Notes: generated by a model not told the origin, from the letters alone. A stretch of DNA of 9,025 bases from Terriglobales bacterium (GCA_015655365.1 JAATFE010000196.1:1-9025); one strand, 5' to 3'. Positions 1-8,300 are shown, numbered from the stretch's first letter. Made by a program: numbers and translations.

Positions 1-19
1 GCAAAGAACGCACAAAGGA

Positions 20-31
20 TGGGGCACCCAG
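20..31. repeat. Short repeat TGGGGCACCCAG shared with the receptor-esterase gap
   Basis: The 12-mer is identical to 5302-5313. Both copies are in non-coding DNA. This fits a dispersed intergenic element, but two copies of 12 nt are thin evidence. Confidence 0.35.
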
Positions 32-176
32 AGTTTTGTTAACACTTGAATCGAAAACGCTCTAATGAAAGCTCACCTCATGGCGTAAGCGTGCATTTCG
101 GTACGAGGTCGAGCGGGATCAATTTGGCACTGCCGCTGCTGGCAGAGAAACCCGACGGCCAGCTCACGCGCGGCGA

Positions 177-213
177 AATGCCTCTGGAGGCAGAAGCTGC
201 CTCCAGAGGCATT
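177..213. terminator. Perfect 17-bp inverted repeat, probable terminator of the operon
   Basis: AATGCCTCTGGAGGCAG and its exact reverse complement flank a 3-nt loop (AAG on +, CTT on -). The hairpin starts 50 nt past the stop of the last gene and is by far the strongest inverted repeat seen in the window. On the minus strand only a short T-run follows (ATTTCG). It therefore lacks a classical U-tract and could also be part of a dispersed palindromic element. Confidence 0.55.
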
Positions 214-263
214 GGAACGACGTGCATGCCCCGTGTTCCGGGCAAATCGTGCGCAGGGCCCTT

Positions 264-2498
264 TTAGGGTGTGGCAGTTGTAAGAGTGGCAAGTGGGGTG
301 GAAGACTGGCTAAGATCATCCGAGCCCTGGAGCGGATCGGTTGCAGTCAGCCGTGCACCAAGTGCCTGGACGAGGTTGGGAATGTCGTAATGGAGGAGGA
401 CGCCGGAGAGAATATCTTCGGGCGCACCGGTAGGCAGAGGGGCTTCGACAAGGCTGCGGTAGCTGGCAAGCACATGGTCGACGGCGATGTGCCCCAGACG
501 CGGGTCGAGAACGGCGGCATGCAGCAGAACGAGGCCCATGTGCCCGCTGGCAACGGCGGTGATGCCTGCGGGGTCCACGTCGGGGCGGTTGGCCAGGTAA
601 TCGGTGGCGCGGACGACATCGTCGATGCGCATGCCGATGAGTGTGCGGCCAACGAGAGCGGCACGGAGACTGAGCAAATAGAAAGGCCCGAGGATGGGAG
701 CCTTCATGTCATCGGTTCCGGGTGGCGAGGGACGCGGGGTGATAGCCAGGACGATGTTGCCGGCAGCTGCCAGGGCGTCGAAGCGGGCTTTGTTTGCACG
801 GGCGATAGGATTGTCGACGTGGATGGAGTCCGGCACGAGCAGCAGAACGGCGGGGTGGCGGCCTGCGCCGGCAGGGACGGAAAGCTCGCCCTGGATGTCG
901 ATTCCTTCCTTGGATGGAAGAACGAAGGTACCGGACTTGGCCGCCAACAATTCAGCGGGTGCCTTGGATGCGCCGGGCTGCGCAACCGATCCCGTGATTT
1001 GACGGATTGCAGCAGCCAGTTCCTTGCCGGTGAGGGCCGGGCGATTGGCCGGAGCAATTTGAGCGGCGCGCTTCTTATTAAGTGTAAAGACGCTTTCGGC
1101 ATTGGGGTAGCTGGTAGCGATCTGACCGGAAGGAGTGACTTGAAGGGCGTCCTTAGGTAGACCGGTTGGCTGGAATCTGGGGCCTCCCGCACCGGCGGCG
1201 ACAGGCGGCGGAAGGATGAGATGAGAAGCGTCCGCGCCCGGCTTCAAGTTACGAACGAAGAAGCTGAGAATGTCTCCCATGATGGGCGCCAGAGCTCCAT
1301 GGCCACCGGGGCCGGTGATGAATTGCAGGGCGGCCGAGGGAGGAATGCTGTTGGTGGTGTCGGCATTGAGCGCGGGGACAGAGGGGGTTGGCGGAACAGA
1401 AGGCGGAGCGCTGCCGGAAGGAGTTCCTGCGCTGGCGGGTTCAAAGAGGGAGTAGAAGCGGCGAGCCTCGACCACGCTGGACCGTGCTCCGGCGAACGGA
1501 AACATGTCGGAGTAGGTTGCAATGACGGCGTAGGGACGGGGCGCGGCCAGTTCGATCCAATCGGGAAAATCGAGACCGGAGGAGATGAAGCGAGGGCTGG
1601 ACTGCTCGCCGTCTTGAGGGCCGATGGCGGGCAGCAGGGTGTCAAAGGATGTGGTGTAGCAAGCTACACCGACGGCAGCGACGCGAGGATCGAGCGCCCC
1701 GGTGAGCGCGGTCATGGCTCCGCCGCCGGAGCAGCCAAAAGCGCCGATGTGCTGCGAATCGACCTGCGGAAGCTGGGTTAGATAGTCGATGCCGCGGATG
1801 GCATCCCAAAGGATGTAGCGGGCAAAGGTATCGCCAAGCAGCACCGGTTGCAGGCTGGCTTCACCGTGTTCGCCCGTGGGGCGAGAGGCAAGCGAGACGC
1901 CGGGATTAGCGGGCGAAGGATACTGAAGGCGTTCTCCCTGGCCGATGGGATCGTAGGAAAGAACGACGAAGCCATTATGGGCGAAGAGAGCAGCAGTGCG
2001 GTAGTCGCTGGCCTTGCCCGCGGGGCCATGGCCGGGTGCGACGAGGATTGCAGGCAACTTTTTGCCGGCGGGTTGGCCATCGGGAAGGTAAAGCAGAGCG
2101 GTAACCAGAAAGCCGGGTTGGCTCTCAAAGAGCACCTTCTCGATGCGGAAGCCGTCGGCCTGGGTTTCGCCAAGGATTTTGGCGTTGAGCGGGGTGCGCT
2201 CCGGCAGAGTGCCGAGCAACGACAGAATCTGCTTGCGGACAGTGGCCTGGCGAGCTTCGGCCTGGGCACGGGTTTGGATGGATGCTACGCTTGAGGCGCG
2301 ATCCGCGTCGAAGCCGGCAGCGAGCGAGTCCAGATAGTGAGTCAAATGCATACGGCCAAGATTGGCCGGAGACGCGGGGTCGCGCGTGGGCGCGGGAATT
2401 GGAGCCGCAATCGGAACAGGGGCCTGTGCGGCCGCGGTCGCAGCAAGCAGGGCCGAGACAGCGATAGCGGAAAACGTCAAGTGCTTGGCGAAAATCAT
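264..2498 (-). CDS. Exported tandem alpha/beta-hydrolase, acetyl-xylan-esterase-like (744 aa)
   Basis: Probable secreted carbohydrate (acetyl) esterase. An ATG at 2498 gives a Sec signal peptide (K5, hydrophobic residues 7-23, Ala-rich cleavage region near residue 25) and has GGAG 11 nt upstream; the frame is open upstream only from a TTG. The N-terminal half (about 100-420) is a complete hydrolase domain. It has a G-H-G loop at 156-158, the DPIGQGER motif at 183-190, nucleophile elbow G-C-S-G-G with Ser257, probable acid Asp331 and His400 in GPGGHG. A Pro/Ser/Ala-rich stretch (about 354-390) sits between acid and His. The C-terminal half (about 520-715) repeats the fold, but Gly652 occupies the nucleophile position, so it is probably not catalytic. 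The nearest known families are CE7/AXE-like and Abhydrolase_7 proteins of Acidobacteria and Planctomycetes. It is last in the row, 81 nt after the GH28 gene. Deacetylation of pectin or xylan is inferred; the exact substrate is unknown. The stop is TAA. Confidence 0.88.
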   Translation of the reverse strand: MIFAKHLTFSAIAVSALLAATAAAQAPVPIAAPIPAPTRDPASPANLGRMHLTHYLDSLAAGFDADRASSVASIQTRAQAEARQATVRKQILSLLGTLPERTPLNAKILGETQADGFRIEKVLFESQPGFLVTALLYLPDGQPAGKKLPAILVAPGHGPAGKASDYRTAALFAHNGFVVLSYDPIGQGERLQYPSPANPGVSLASRPTGEHGEASLQPVLLGDTFARYILWDAIRGIDYLTQLPQVDSQHIGAFGCSGGGAMTALTGALDPRVAAVGVACYTTSFDTLLPAIGPQDGEQSSPRFISSGLDFPDWIELAAPRPYAVIATYSDMFPFAGARSSVVEARRFYSLFEPASAGTPSGSAPPSVPPTPSVPALNADTTNSIPPSAALQFITGPGGHGALAPIMGDILSFFVRNLKPGADASHLILPPPVAAGAGGPRFQPTGLPKDALQVTPSGQIATSYPNAESVFTLNKKRAAQIAPANRPALTGKELAAAIRQITGSVAQPGASKAPAELLAAKSGTFVLPSKEGIDIQGELSVPAGAGRHPAVLLLVPDSIHVDNPIARANKARFDALAAAGNIVLAITPRPSPPGTDDMKAPILGPFYLLSLRAALVGRTLIGMRIDDVVRATDYLANRPDVDPAGITAVASGHMGLVLLHAAVLDPRLGHIAVDHVLASYRSLVEAPLPTGAPEDILSGVLLHYDIPNLVQALGARLTATDPLQGSDDLSQSSTPLATLTTATP

Positions 2499-2509
2499 AT
2501 CCGTAAATA

Positions 2510-2513
2510 CTCC
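2510..2513 (-). promoter_or_regulatory. Ribosome binding site of the tandem hydrolase
   Basis: GGAG on the minus strand, 11 nt before the ATG at 2498, supporting this Met over the TTG at 2543. Confidence 0.6.
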
Positions 2514-2551
2514 GGGAAAACCGATCAACCTGTTATGAAGCAAAACGAGCT

Positions 2552-2574
2552 AAGCCTGGCCCGAAGGCAGGCTT
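2552..2574 (-). terminator. Weak terminator / attenuator-like hairpin after the GH28 gene
   Basis: Minus-strand RNA forms AAGCCTG/CAGGCTT (7 bp), topped by CC/GG closing a UUCG loop with one bulged C. It begins five nt after the GH28 stop. A T4 run comes only seven nt after the stem (2545-2542). Such a structure may stop some transcripts before the last gene or protect the 3' end of a processed message. It is not a textbook terminator. Confidence 0.45.
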
Positions 2575-2579
2575 TGAGA

Positions 2580-3995
2580 TCAATGCAGCTTGTAGGGCTC
2601 TGCCGGCGCTGGAATCGGATCTTGCACCTTAGGGGCGTCCATTGCCGCAGCGTCCTTCAGCCCTGTACCCGTGACGTTGCTGACACTGATCAGCGGCCCT
2701 GTGAATCCCGTGACGGCGATGTTCCGAATTTCCGCCTTGTGAATATTCGCCAGGATGATGCCTTTGCCGCAGGTGCCGGTGACGTTGGCGAGCGTAAATC
2801 CTTCCAATGGCTTGTGGGGATGGATGCTTGCGCCGTCGACCAATACCGGAACATCCGTGACCCGGATATTGGTGAAACGGAAGTTCCGGATGGTGGGAAT
2901 GCCTTCATCTCCGGGGACCGGGAACTCATCTTGCAGTCCGCTGTTGAGGATGTTGAAGCGGAGGAAACCCGCCTTCGCGCCAGAGACTTCGAGATCGTTC
3001 ATATAAATGTCTTCGATGAAGGCGCCGCGTCCTGGGCGGCTCTTGATGTAGATGGCGAAGGTCCGCGCGCTGGTGCATTTGCAATGTTCGACATGGACGT
3101 TGCGGATGCCGCCCGAGGTCTCGCTGCCGATGCCGATGCACGCCCAGTGGAGGTCGGCAAAGGTACAGTTGGAGATGGATACATCTTCGGTCGTGCGCAG
3201 GATGGAATACCCTTCCGCACCGCGGCCGGATTTGAGCGAGATGCAGTCGTCCGCGGTGGCAAAGTCGCAGCCGTCGATGACAACATGTTTGCAGGAGTCG
3301 ACATCGATGCCATCCGCGCCGCCATGAACCGTCACGTTCTTGAAGGTGATGTTTTCACAGTAGGTGGGATGAATCGACCACATGTCATTCTGGCCGGTGT
3401 AACAGTCTTCCACGCGGACATTCTTGCAACTGGTGAATTCCAACAGGGCGGGATGACGAAGCTTGGTGGCTCGGTCGACGCGGCCCACAATCGCGGTATT
3501 GCCGATGATCTTGCCCTTTCCGGCGATACCGATGTTCTCCGCATCCATGGCCGAGATGAGGCCGATAAATCCCTTGATCCAGCGGCCTTCCCAGCGAACC
3601 TGGGTGAGAGGATAGTCAGCCAAATCGGGCGATCCCAAAATCGACGAGCCCGTATCGAGGCGCAGAAGGGTGTTGGAGCGAAGCACGATTGCACCGGTAA
3701 GATACTCGCCCGCGGGAACCAGGACCTCTCCCCCTCCGAGCACGCTGCAACGGTCCAATGCCTGTTGGATTGCGGCTGTATCTTTTGTCTTGCCATCGCC
3801 CAATGCGCCGAAGTCGCGCACATTGAGATGGGCAATAGGCTTTGACGGGGCGGAGTCTGACTGATCTTTTGCGTGATTCTTGACGGATGCGTGTGCCTCG
3901 ATGCTTCCGGGCAGCGCGGAAAGAAGCGGCAGTGCGACAATGCCCTGCCCGACCTTCGCCAGAAATGTGCGGCGCGCGAGTATGCTGTGAGTCAT
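2580..3995 (-). CDS. Glycoside hydrolase family 28 protein, Tat-exported (471 aa)
   Basis: Predicted polygalacturonase-superfamily enzyme hydrolysing pectic backbones in the periplasm or outside the cell. The ATG at 3995 starts a twin-arginine signal (R8-R9-T-F-L, hydrophobic 17-29, AHA cleavage near 36) and has AAAGGGA just upstream. A beta-helix entry motif, VRDFGALGDG, lies at 59-68, as in the pectate-lyase-3/GH28 group. The catalytic acids are present: Asp228 in GADGID, and Asp249-Asp250 in ADDCISLKSG. The 21-residue spacing from Asp228 to Asp249 is the usual GH28 spacing. Downstream IGSETSGG (289-296) and IKSRPGRG (317-324) mark the other two active-site blocks. However, the GHG His motif aligns with H283-W-A and RIK reads Y316-I-K, so specificity may differ from ordinary polygalacturonase; a rhamnogalacturonan or substituted galacturonan substrate is possible. 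It starts 19 nt after the esterase stop, so the two are very likely co-transcribed. The stop is TGA. The family call is firm; the substrate is not. Confidence 0.92.
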   Translation of the reverse strand: MTHSILARRTFLAKVGQGIVALPLLSALPGSIEAHASVKNHAKDQSDSAPSKPIAHLNVRDFGALGDGKTKDTAAIQQALDRCSVLGGGEVLVPAGEYLTGAIVLRSNTLLRLDTGSSILGSPDLADYPLTQVRWEGRWIKGFIGLISAMDAENIGIAGKGKIIGNTAIVGRVDRATKLRHPALLEFTSCKNVRVEDCYTGQNDMWSIHPTYCENITFKNVTVHGGADGIDVDSCKHVVIDGCDFATADDCISLKSGRGAEGYSILRTTEDVSISNCTFADLHWACIGIGSETSGGIRNVHVEHCKCTSARTFAIYIKSRPGRGAFIEDIYMNDLEVSGAKAGFLRFNILNSGLQDEFPVPGDEGIPTIRNFRFTNIRVTDVPVLVDGASIHPHKPLEGFTLANVTGTCGKGIILANIHKAEIRNIAVTGFTGPLISVSNVTGTGLKDAAAMDAPKVQDPIPAPAEPYKLH

Positions 3996-3999
3996 TTGT

Positions 4000-4006
4000 T
4001 CCCTTT
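4000..4006 (-). promoter_or_regulatory. Ribosome binding site fixing the GH28 start
   Basis: AAAGGGA on the minus strand ends four nt before the ATG at 3995, inside the 19-nt gap after the esterase stop (4015-4017). It selects the Tat-signal start over upstream in-frame Mets that would overlap the esterase gene. Confidence 0.7.
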
Positions 4007-4014
4007 CATAAATC

Positions 4015-5193
4015 TCAATGTGCCAGGTTGTTTGCATCGACAGAAAAAATGAGCGGCGCGAATTGCTGCAAGTAGCGCCGCCATACGATCCAGGTATGCG
4101 CCCCTTCGCTCGTATGGTAGATGTGCTCGATCTTTGCTGCATCCAAAAACTTTGCGAAGCTATCTGTCGCTTCAAAAAGTCCGTCGTCGCGGCCTACGCC
4201 GAGCCAAAGCAGATGAAGCTGCCGGTTGCTCTCATCGGGATTGGCCGCAAGAGTTGCAAAATCTCGCGGGAAATCCGCCGGCCTCACCGCGGCACTGAAG
4301 CCGGCGACGTAGCTGAAGGTCTCCAGATGATTCAGGCCGATCGTCAGGGACTCCACACCGCCCATGGAAAGCCCGGCTATGGCGCGGTGATCGCGATCTT
4401 TGAACACGGGGAACCGCGCCTCCACGTAGGGAATCACGTCTCCGAGCAGATCCTTGCTGAAGGTGTCGGATATGCCGGTGAAACTTCCATTGAAAGGCTG
4501 CGTACCGGGCGCGGCTCCATACCCGAAGGGCATGACAACGATGAATGGCTGGATCTTCCTCTCGAAAGCGAGATTGTCGAGGATAAGGTTGACATGCCCC
4601 AACGTGGTCCAGGCAGTTTCGTCCGCATTGGCGCCATGGAGAAGATAGAGCGTCGGATAGTGAGTCCGACCGCTCGAATCGAAACCGGGAGGCGTATAGA
4701 TCGTCAGCCTACGGATCGAGCGTAGAGACTTGGATTCATACCACTCGGTGCGAATTTCGCCATGCGGCACTGGGCGGGCATCGTAAAACGCGGGCGTTTC
4801 TCCCGGAACCTCAAGAAGGCTTTGGATCGTTGCAGCCGTGGATCCCGTCTTCACCGCAGCATTCGAGGGATCGATGGTTTTTACTCCGTCGATCGTAAAG
4901 TTGTAAGCGTAGATTTCGGGCCGCAATGGATCGGTCGTAAAGCTCCAGATGCCCGCGGCGTCCTTTGCCAGTGGTTTACTTCCATGCATGAACTCTCCCG
5001 TCAACGACACATCCTTCGCATTTGGTGCGCGAAGACGGAAGGTTACACGCCCATCGAAGCCGACTTCCGGCGACTTAACGGGGCGTTGGAAGGCCTCCTG
5101 CCGCGCTGGCGAAGTCTCAAGCCGTTGAACGACCTGAGACTCGCCAGCAGAGAAGGCGATTGCAAACGAGCAAAGCACCAAAAGCTGTTTCAT
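4015..5193 (-). CDS. CE1-type (esterase D/feruloyl-esterase-like) secreted esterase with N-terminal E-set domain (392 aa)
   Basis: Predicted exported carboxylesterase that removes acyl groups such as feruloyl or acetyl from polysaccharide side chains. The ATG at 5193 has GAGGAG 11 nt upstream and opens a short Sec signal (K2, hydrophobic 4-15, cleavage near 16-20). Residues about 45-125 form an E-set/CBM48-like beta-sandwich: VTFRLRAPNAKDVSLTGEF, then GIWSFTTDPL, then YNFTIDG. The catalytic domain, about 147-392, matches the esterase D/enterochelin-esterase family (PF00756). It has LYLLHG at 182-187, nucleophile Ser276 in G-L-S-M-G-G, the acid Asp336 or Asp337 in GVGRDDGLF, and His366 in EGAHTW. 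All triad members are present and the length is normal for E-set plus CE1. It follows the receptor gene after 149 nt and precedes GH28 by 19 nt, which argues for a polysaccharide role. The alternative, hydrolysis of a siderophore ester (Fes/IroE-like), is less likely here because of the GH28 and acetylesterase neighbours. The stop is TGA. Confidence 0.9.
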   Translation of the reverse strand: MKQLLVLCSFAIAFSAGESQVVQRLETSPARQEAFQRPVKSPEVGFDGRVTFRLRAPNAKDVSLTGEFMHGSKPLAKDAAGIWSFTTDPLRPEIYAYNFTIDGVKTIDPSNAAVKTGSTAATIQSLLEVPGETPAFYDARPVPHGEIRTEWYESKSLRSIRRLTIYTPPGFDSSGRTHYPTLYLLHGANADETAWTTLGHVNLILDNLAFERKIQPFIVVMPFGYGAAPGTQPFNGSFTGISDTFSKDLLGDVIPYVEARFPVFKDRDHRAIAGLSMGGVESLTIGLNHLETFSYVAGFSAAVRPADFPRDFATLAANPDESNRQLHLLWLGVGRDDGLFEATDSFAKFLDAAKIEHIYHTSEGAHTWIVWRRYLQQFAPLIFSVDANNLAH

Positions 5194-5204
5194 TGCTCGA
5201 CTAG

Positions 5205-5210
5205 CTCCTC
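5205..5210 (-). promoter_or_regulatory. Ribosome binding site of the CE1-type esterase
   Basis: GAGGAG on the minus strand, 11 nt before the ATG at 5193. It is strong and slightly far, and supports the first in-frame ATG as the start of the signal peptide. Confidence 0.7.
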
Positions 5211-5257
5211 GCCAGGTCTCTGACCGGATGATTTAGTACCTTGGGTTCGTGCTTTCC

Positions 5258-5319
5258 CCGGTCCCAAAATCGGGACCCTTCGACAAGCTCAGGGCAGGCT
5301 CTGGGGCACCCAGCGCTGG
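5258..5319. repeat. Intra-operon palindromic, repeat-like segment
   Basis: The segment lies in the 149-nt gap between receptor and esterase. It joins three elements. The first is an inverted repeat GGTCCC-6 nt-GGGACC (5260-5277). The second is an imperfect hairpin segment, CCCTTCGACAAGCTCAGGG (5276-5294), which resembles a REP-like sequence widespread in intergenic regions of many bacteria (from memory, not searched). The third is CTGGG-GCA-CCCAG (5301-5313), running into the palindrome CCAGCGCTGG (5310-5319). It has no U-run, so it is unlikely to be a full intrinsic terminator. It could act as an mRNA-stabilising or processing structure between the receptor and enzyme parts of the transcript. 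Confidence 0.6.
5260..5277 (-). other. Hairpin GGTCCC/GGGACC in the receptor-esterase gap
   Basis: Perfect 6-bp GC-rich stem with a 6-nt loop (GATTTT in the minus-strand RNA), 66 nt after the receptor stop. No T-run follows. It may stabilise the upstream message or mark processing; this is inference. Confidence 0.55.
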
Positions 5320-5342
5320 TACGAATTCATGCAGTCAAAGAC

Positions 5343-8300
5343 CTAGAAGTTGAACTTCAATGCGCCTTGGAAAAGCCTGGGGTTCGAACCGGAGGCGGTG
5401 GAGGTGATCTTGCCGAAACTCGATGTGGAGTTGATCGACAAGGTAGAAGGATTGCTGAAATTGGGGTGGTTGAGCACGTTGAATGCTTCGAGCCGCAATT
5501 GCATATTAAGCCGCTCATAGATCTGGAAACCGCGGCTCAATGAAGCATCCACGTCGACGAACTTGGGTCCCATGAACGAGTTGCGTCCGAGATTGCCATA
5601 CGTTCCAAGCGCGTTCGGCGAAAATGCGGAAAGGTTGAGGGTTGAAGGATTCAGCGTGGCGTTCTGAAGCGGATGCGCCCCGCTGAATACCTTCCTGGTA
5701 AGAATGTTGGGCCGATCATTATTCACATAGGTCAGCGAGTTATCCAGGCCGGTCGTGATGTTGATGGGAGCGCCGCTAGCGACGCGCACAATCGGAGCAA
5801 TCTCCCAGTGGTTGGCAGCTAAGCCCTCCCAGCCGGAGAGTTTGAAGTTACTTTCGGCAACGATGGAGGAGTTGAACATGTGGCGGTGATCGAATCCGCA
5901 GTTCGCGTAGTCCATGTGGATGTCGTCGGGGTTCTCAACAGCCGTGGTGTTGAAGCTTCCCGGATTGTCGAGCAGCGAGATGCAGTGCGACCAGGTGTGG
6001 TTCGCCATAAAGTTAAAGCTCTTTGACATGCGGTGCTCAATGGTGGTGATCAGGCCGTTGTAGCTTGCGTTCGAGCCTGAGATCATCGCGATGGCGCCTG
6101 AGCCGCCGCCGGAGTATCCCGTACCCTGTGTCGGATTGAGCAGAGCGAGGCGATACCGGTTCGCGGAGTTGCCGGTGCTCGAACATGGCTTGCCCGTGCC
6201 CGGTGAAACGGTGAGTGCGCCGCAAGAGCCCGCGCCAGTCCAGGTGCCGGGAATATAGACCGCGCGATTGAGCGGATATCCATACGGGGAATGCGTGGAC
6301 TTGTTGCCGATGTAGTTGACCTGGAGCTGCCACCCGTGCGAAAACTCGTGCTGCACGCTGGCCGTCCATTGAAGGACGTTGGGCGCCTTGTAGTTTTCCC
6401 CGTAGACGATGTACTGCAATCCGGGGCTAAACGTCTGAGTGCTGAGCGGCTTGAACGGCATTGGGAAGGGGTTGCCCGGACTGGTTCCGCTCGACCACGG
6501 GGTCGTGAAGTCGACCGGCGCGCCAAGATTCGTATTGTTAACCAGCGTTGCAAAAGGCGGATTGTAGTTTGGCTGCGAAGCCGCAAAGAAGTTGGATTCG
6601 TCGTAGACAAGTCCGCCGCCGCCACGGATCACGGTTTTGCCGTTGCCGATGGGATCGAATGTGACACCGATGCGCGGAGAGAATTGCCAGATGAAATTGT
6701 CCGTGAAGTTTTTCCGCACATCTTTGTCGCCGTAGTAAAGAGAACCCGCGGGAGCATTTGGATAGACCGTGCTGTGGTGGTTGGCATTGAAGGCGTCCAT
6801 GCTGAAGGTCGATCCGCGGCCGAAATAGTCGGTCGGCCAGATCTGCGAGCCCCAGCGAACGCCTGCCGTCAACACAAGTTTGCCGGTTGCGTGGTAGGTA
6901 TCCTGAATATAGAGGCTTGGAATCGGAGCGCGCAGCGCGTTTTGTTGTGGTTTGCTCTGTTGGTAAGAGACCATGGAGCCGGTCAGAAAATCGAGGAGCG
7001 AGTCGCCGCCTGTGCCGCCGCTGCTGGTTCCGGCGGGGCCCTTCTGACTGAAGATGCCGCTGAAAGTGAAGGTACCGTTGGAGGTGAATGCGTTGTTGAT
7101 GTTTTCCTGCACGCGGATATACTCACCGCCGAAGACGATCTGGTGCTTGCCCAACACGAGGTTTACGTCGTCGATGATGGACATGCTATTCACGTTGAAG
7201 GTACCCGGAGCGCAGGTGCTGCAGTACGTAGTGAACTTGCCGCCGGAGATCCGCAGTCCGATCGGATAGGGCTGGTATACATCAATTCCGAGGCTGCTCG
7301 CGTTGAGACCCTGAGCCGCAGGTCCGCGAAGGTTGGCGCGGCGCGTTCCAGTCAGGTGAATGGAGTTCACCATGCTGCTGTTGACAATCCAGTTCTCACC
7401 AATCGTCAGCGTCTGCGCCCGCTCGGTGTTGCCGGGGTTGTTCGTGATCAGAACGTTGGTCGGCGAGTAGAAGGCCGGAGTCTGATAGCCGTCGACGAAG
7501 TAGCGGCCATACATGCTGTGCTTTGCGTTGAGCGCCAAGTCGGTACGAGTGATGAACTGATTCTCATACTGAAACACGGGAATCGCGTAGTTCACAGTGC
7601 CGCAAGCGTCGATGGGCGTCGGAAAATACTTTGCCAACGCCAACGCCGAGGCGTTGAAATTGCTGGGGCTAATAAAATCCTGCGGAAGAACTGCGCCTGT
7701 CTTGGGATTCAAAAGCTGAATCGTCGATCCATTCGTCGTGCATTTTCCGGAGTTGGAGGCGAGGAAGTTTCCCGCGAGGTTCGCCGCGGTAGGCACATAG
7801 GCCGTCGTATTAGACGACAGCGCTTTCGAGATCATGTGCTGATAGCCCACAAAGAAGAACAGCTTGTTGGGGATGATCTTGCCGCCCAATGTTCCGCCGA
7901 ACTGGTTTTGGTGCAGGGAATCCTTTGTGCTGGAGAAAAAATTCGATGCGTTGATGTAGTTGTTGCGAATGAATTCGAAGGCGCCGCCGTGCCACTCGTT
8001 GGAGCCTGAGCGGGTTACCACGTTGACGCGGCCAGCCGGATGCAGACCGCTCTGCGCGCCCATGGCAGCCGTTTCAACGCTGAATTGCGCCACTGCGTCC
8101 GGGAACGGAAGCGCAAAACTCGTATTGCTCATATAGTCGTTGTTGTCGCCGCCATCCAACCGAAAGTCGACTTGATTGCCCTGGCCGCCGGCGATCTGCG
8201 GAGAAACCGAACTGAAGAATCCCTTGTTGCCCTGGGTGAGATTGTTGTTGGGTACGGTGCCGCCCGCGAGCGTAATCAAGCCGGTGATTTGGCGGCCATT

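Larger units (their letters stand above)
1..263. other. Intergenic region downstream of the gene row, no credible gene
   Basis: The region holds the 17-bp inverted repeat, the short shared 12-mer at 20-31 and an AGGGCCCT palindrome at 255-262. The one frame that can be opened on + (46-267) starts with TTG, lacks a ribosome binding site and has a composition unlike a protein. No RNA gene is recognised. Confidence 0.6.

Noticed and set aside
46..267. Small + strand frame in the left intergenic region
   Set aside because: It starts at TTG with no ribosome binding site, runs through the 17-bp inverted repeat and has no protein-like pattern.
222..1160. Long open frame on the + strand across the tandem hydrolase gene
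   Set aside because: It lies antisense to a gene with clear motifs. The translation is rich in Gly, Arg, Asp and Val without any recognisable fold; such frames are expected opposite GC-rich codons.
2499..2543. TTG start at 2543 for the tandem hydrolase
   Set aside because: The ATG at 2498 begins a normal signal peptide and has its own ribosome binding site.
2337..3845. 502-codon open frame on the + strand across the GH28 gene
   Set aside because: It is the antisense shadow of a gene with catalytic motifs and a Tat signal. It has no signal, no domain and no ribosome binding site.
3996..4175. Upstream extension of the GH28 frame to 4175
   Set aside because: It would overlap the esterase gene by about 160 nt and bury the Tat signal behind 60 unrelated residues. 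The ATG at 3995 has a ribosome binding site.
5215..5225. GGTC-TCT-GACC dyad before the esterase start as a third operator
   Set aside because: The half-sites are separated by three nt and not one, and the ACATTT flank is missing. It is probably chance.
6291..8009. 572-codon open frame on the + strand inside the receptor gene
   Set aside because: It is antisense to the receptor barrel. The composition is a mirror of receptor codons and no motif is recognised.
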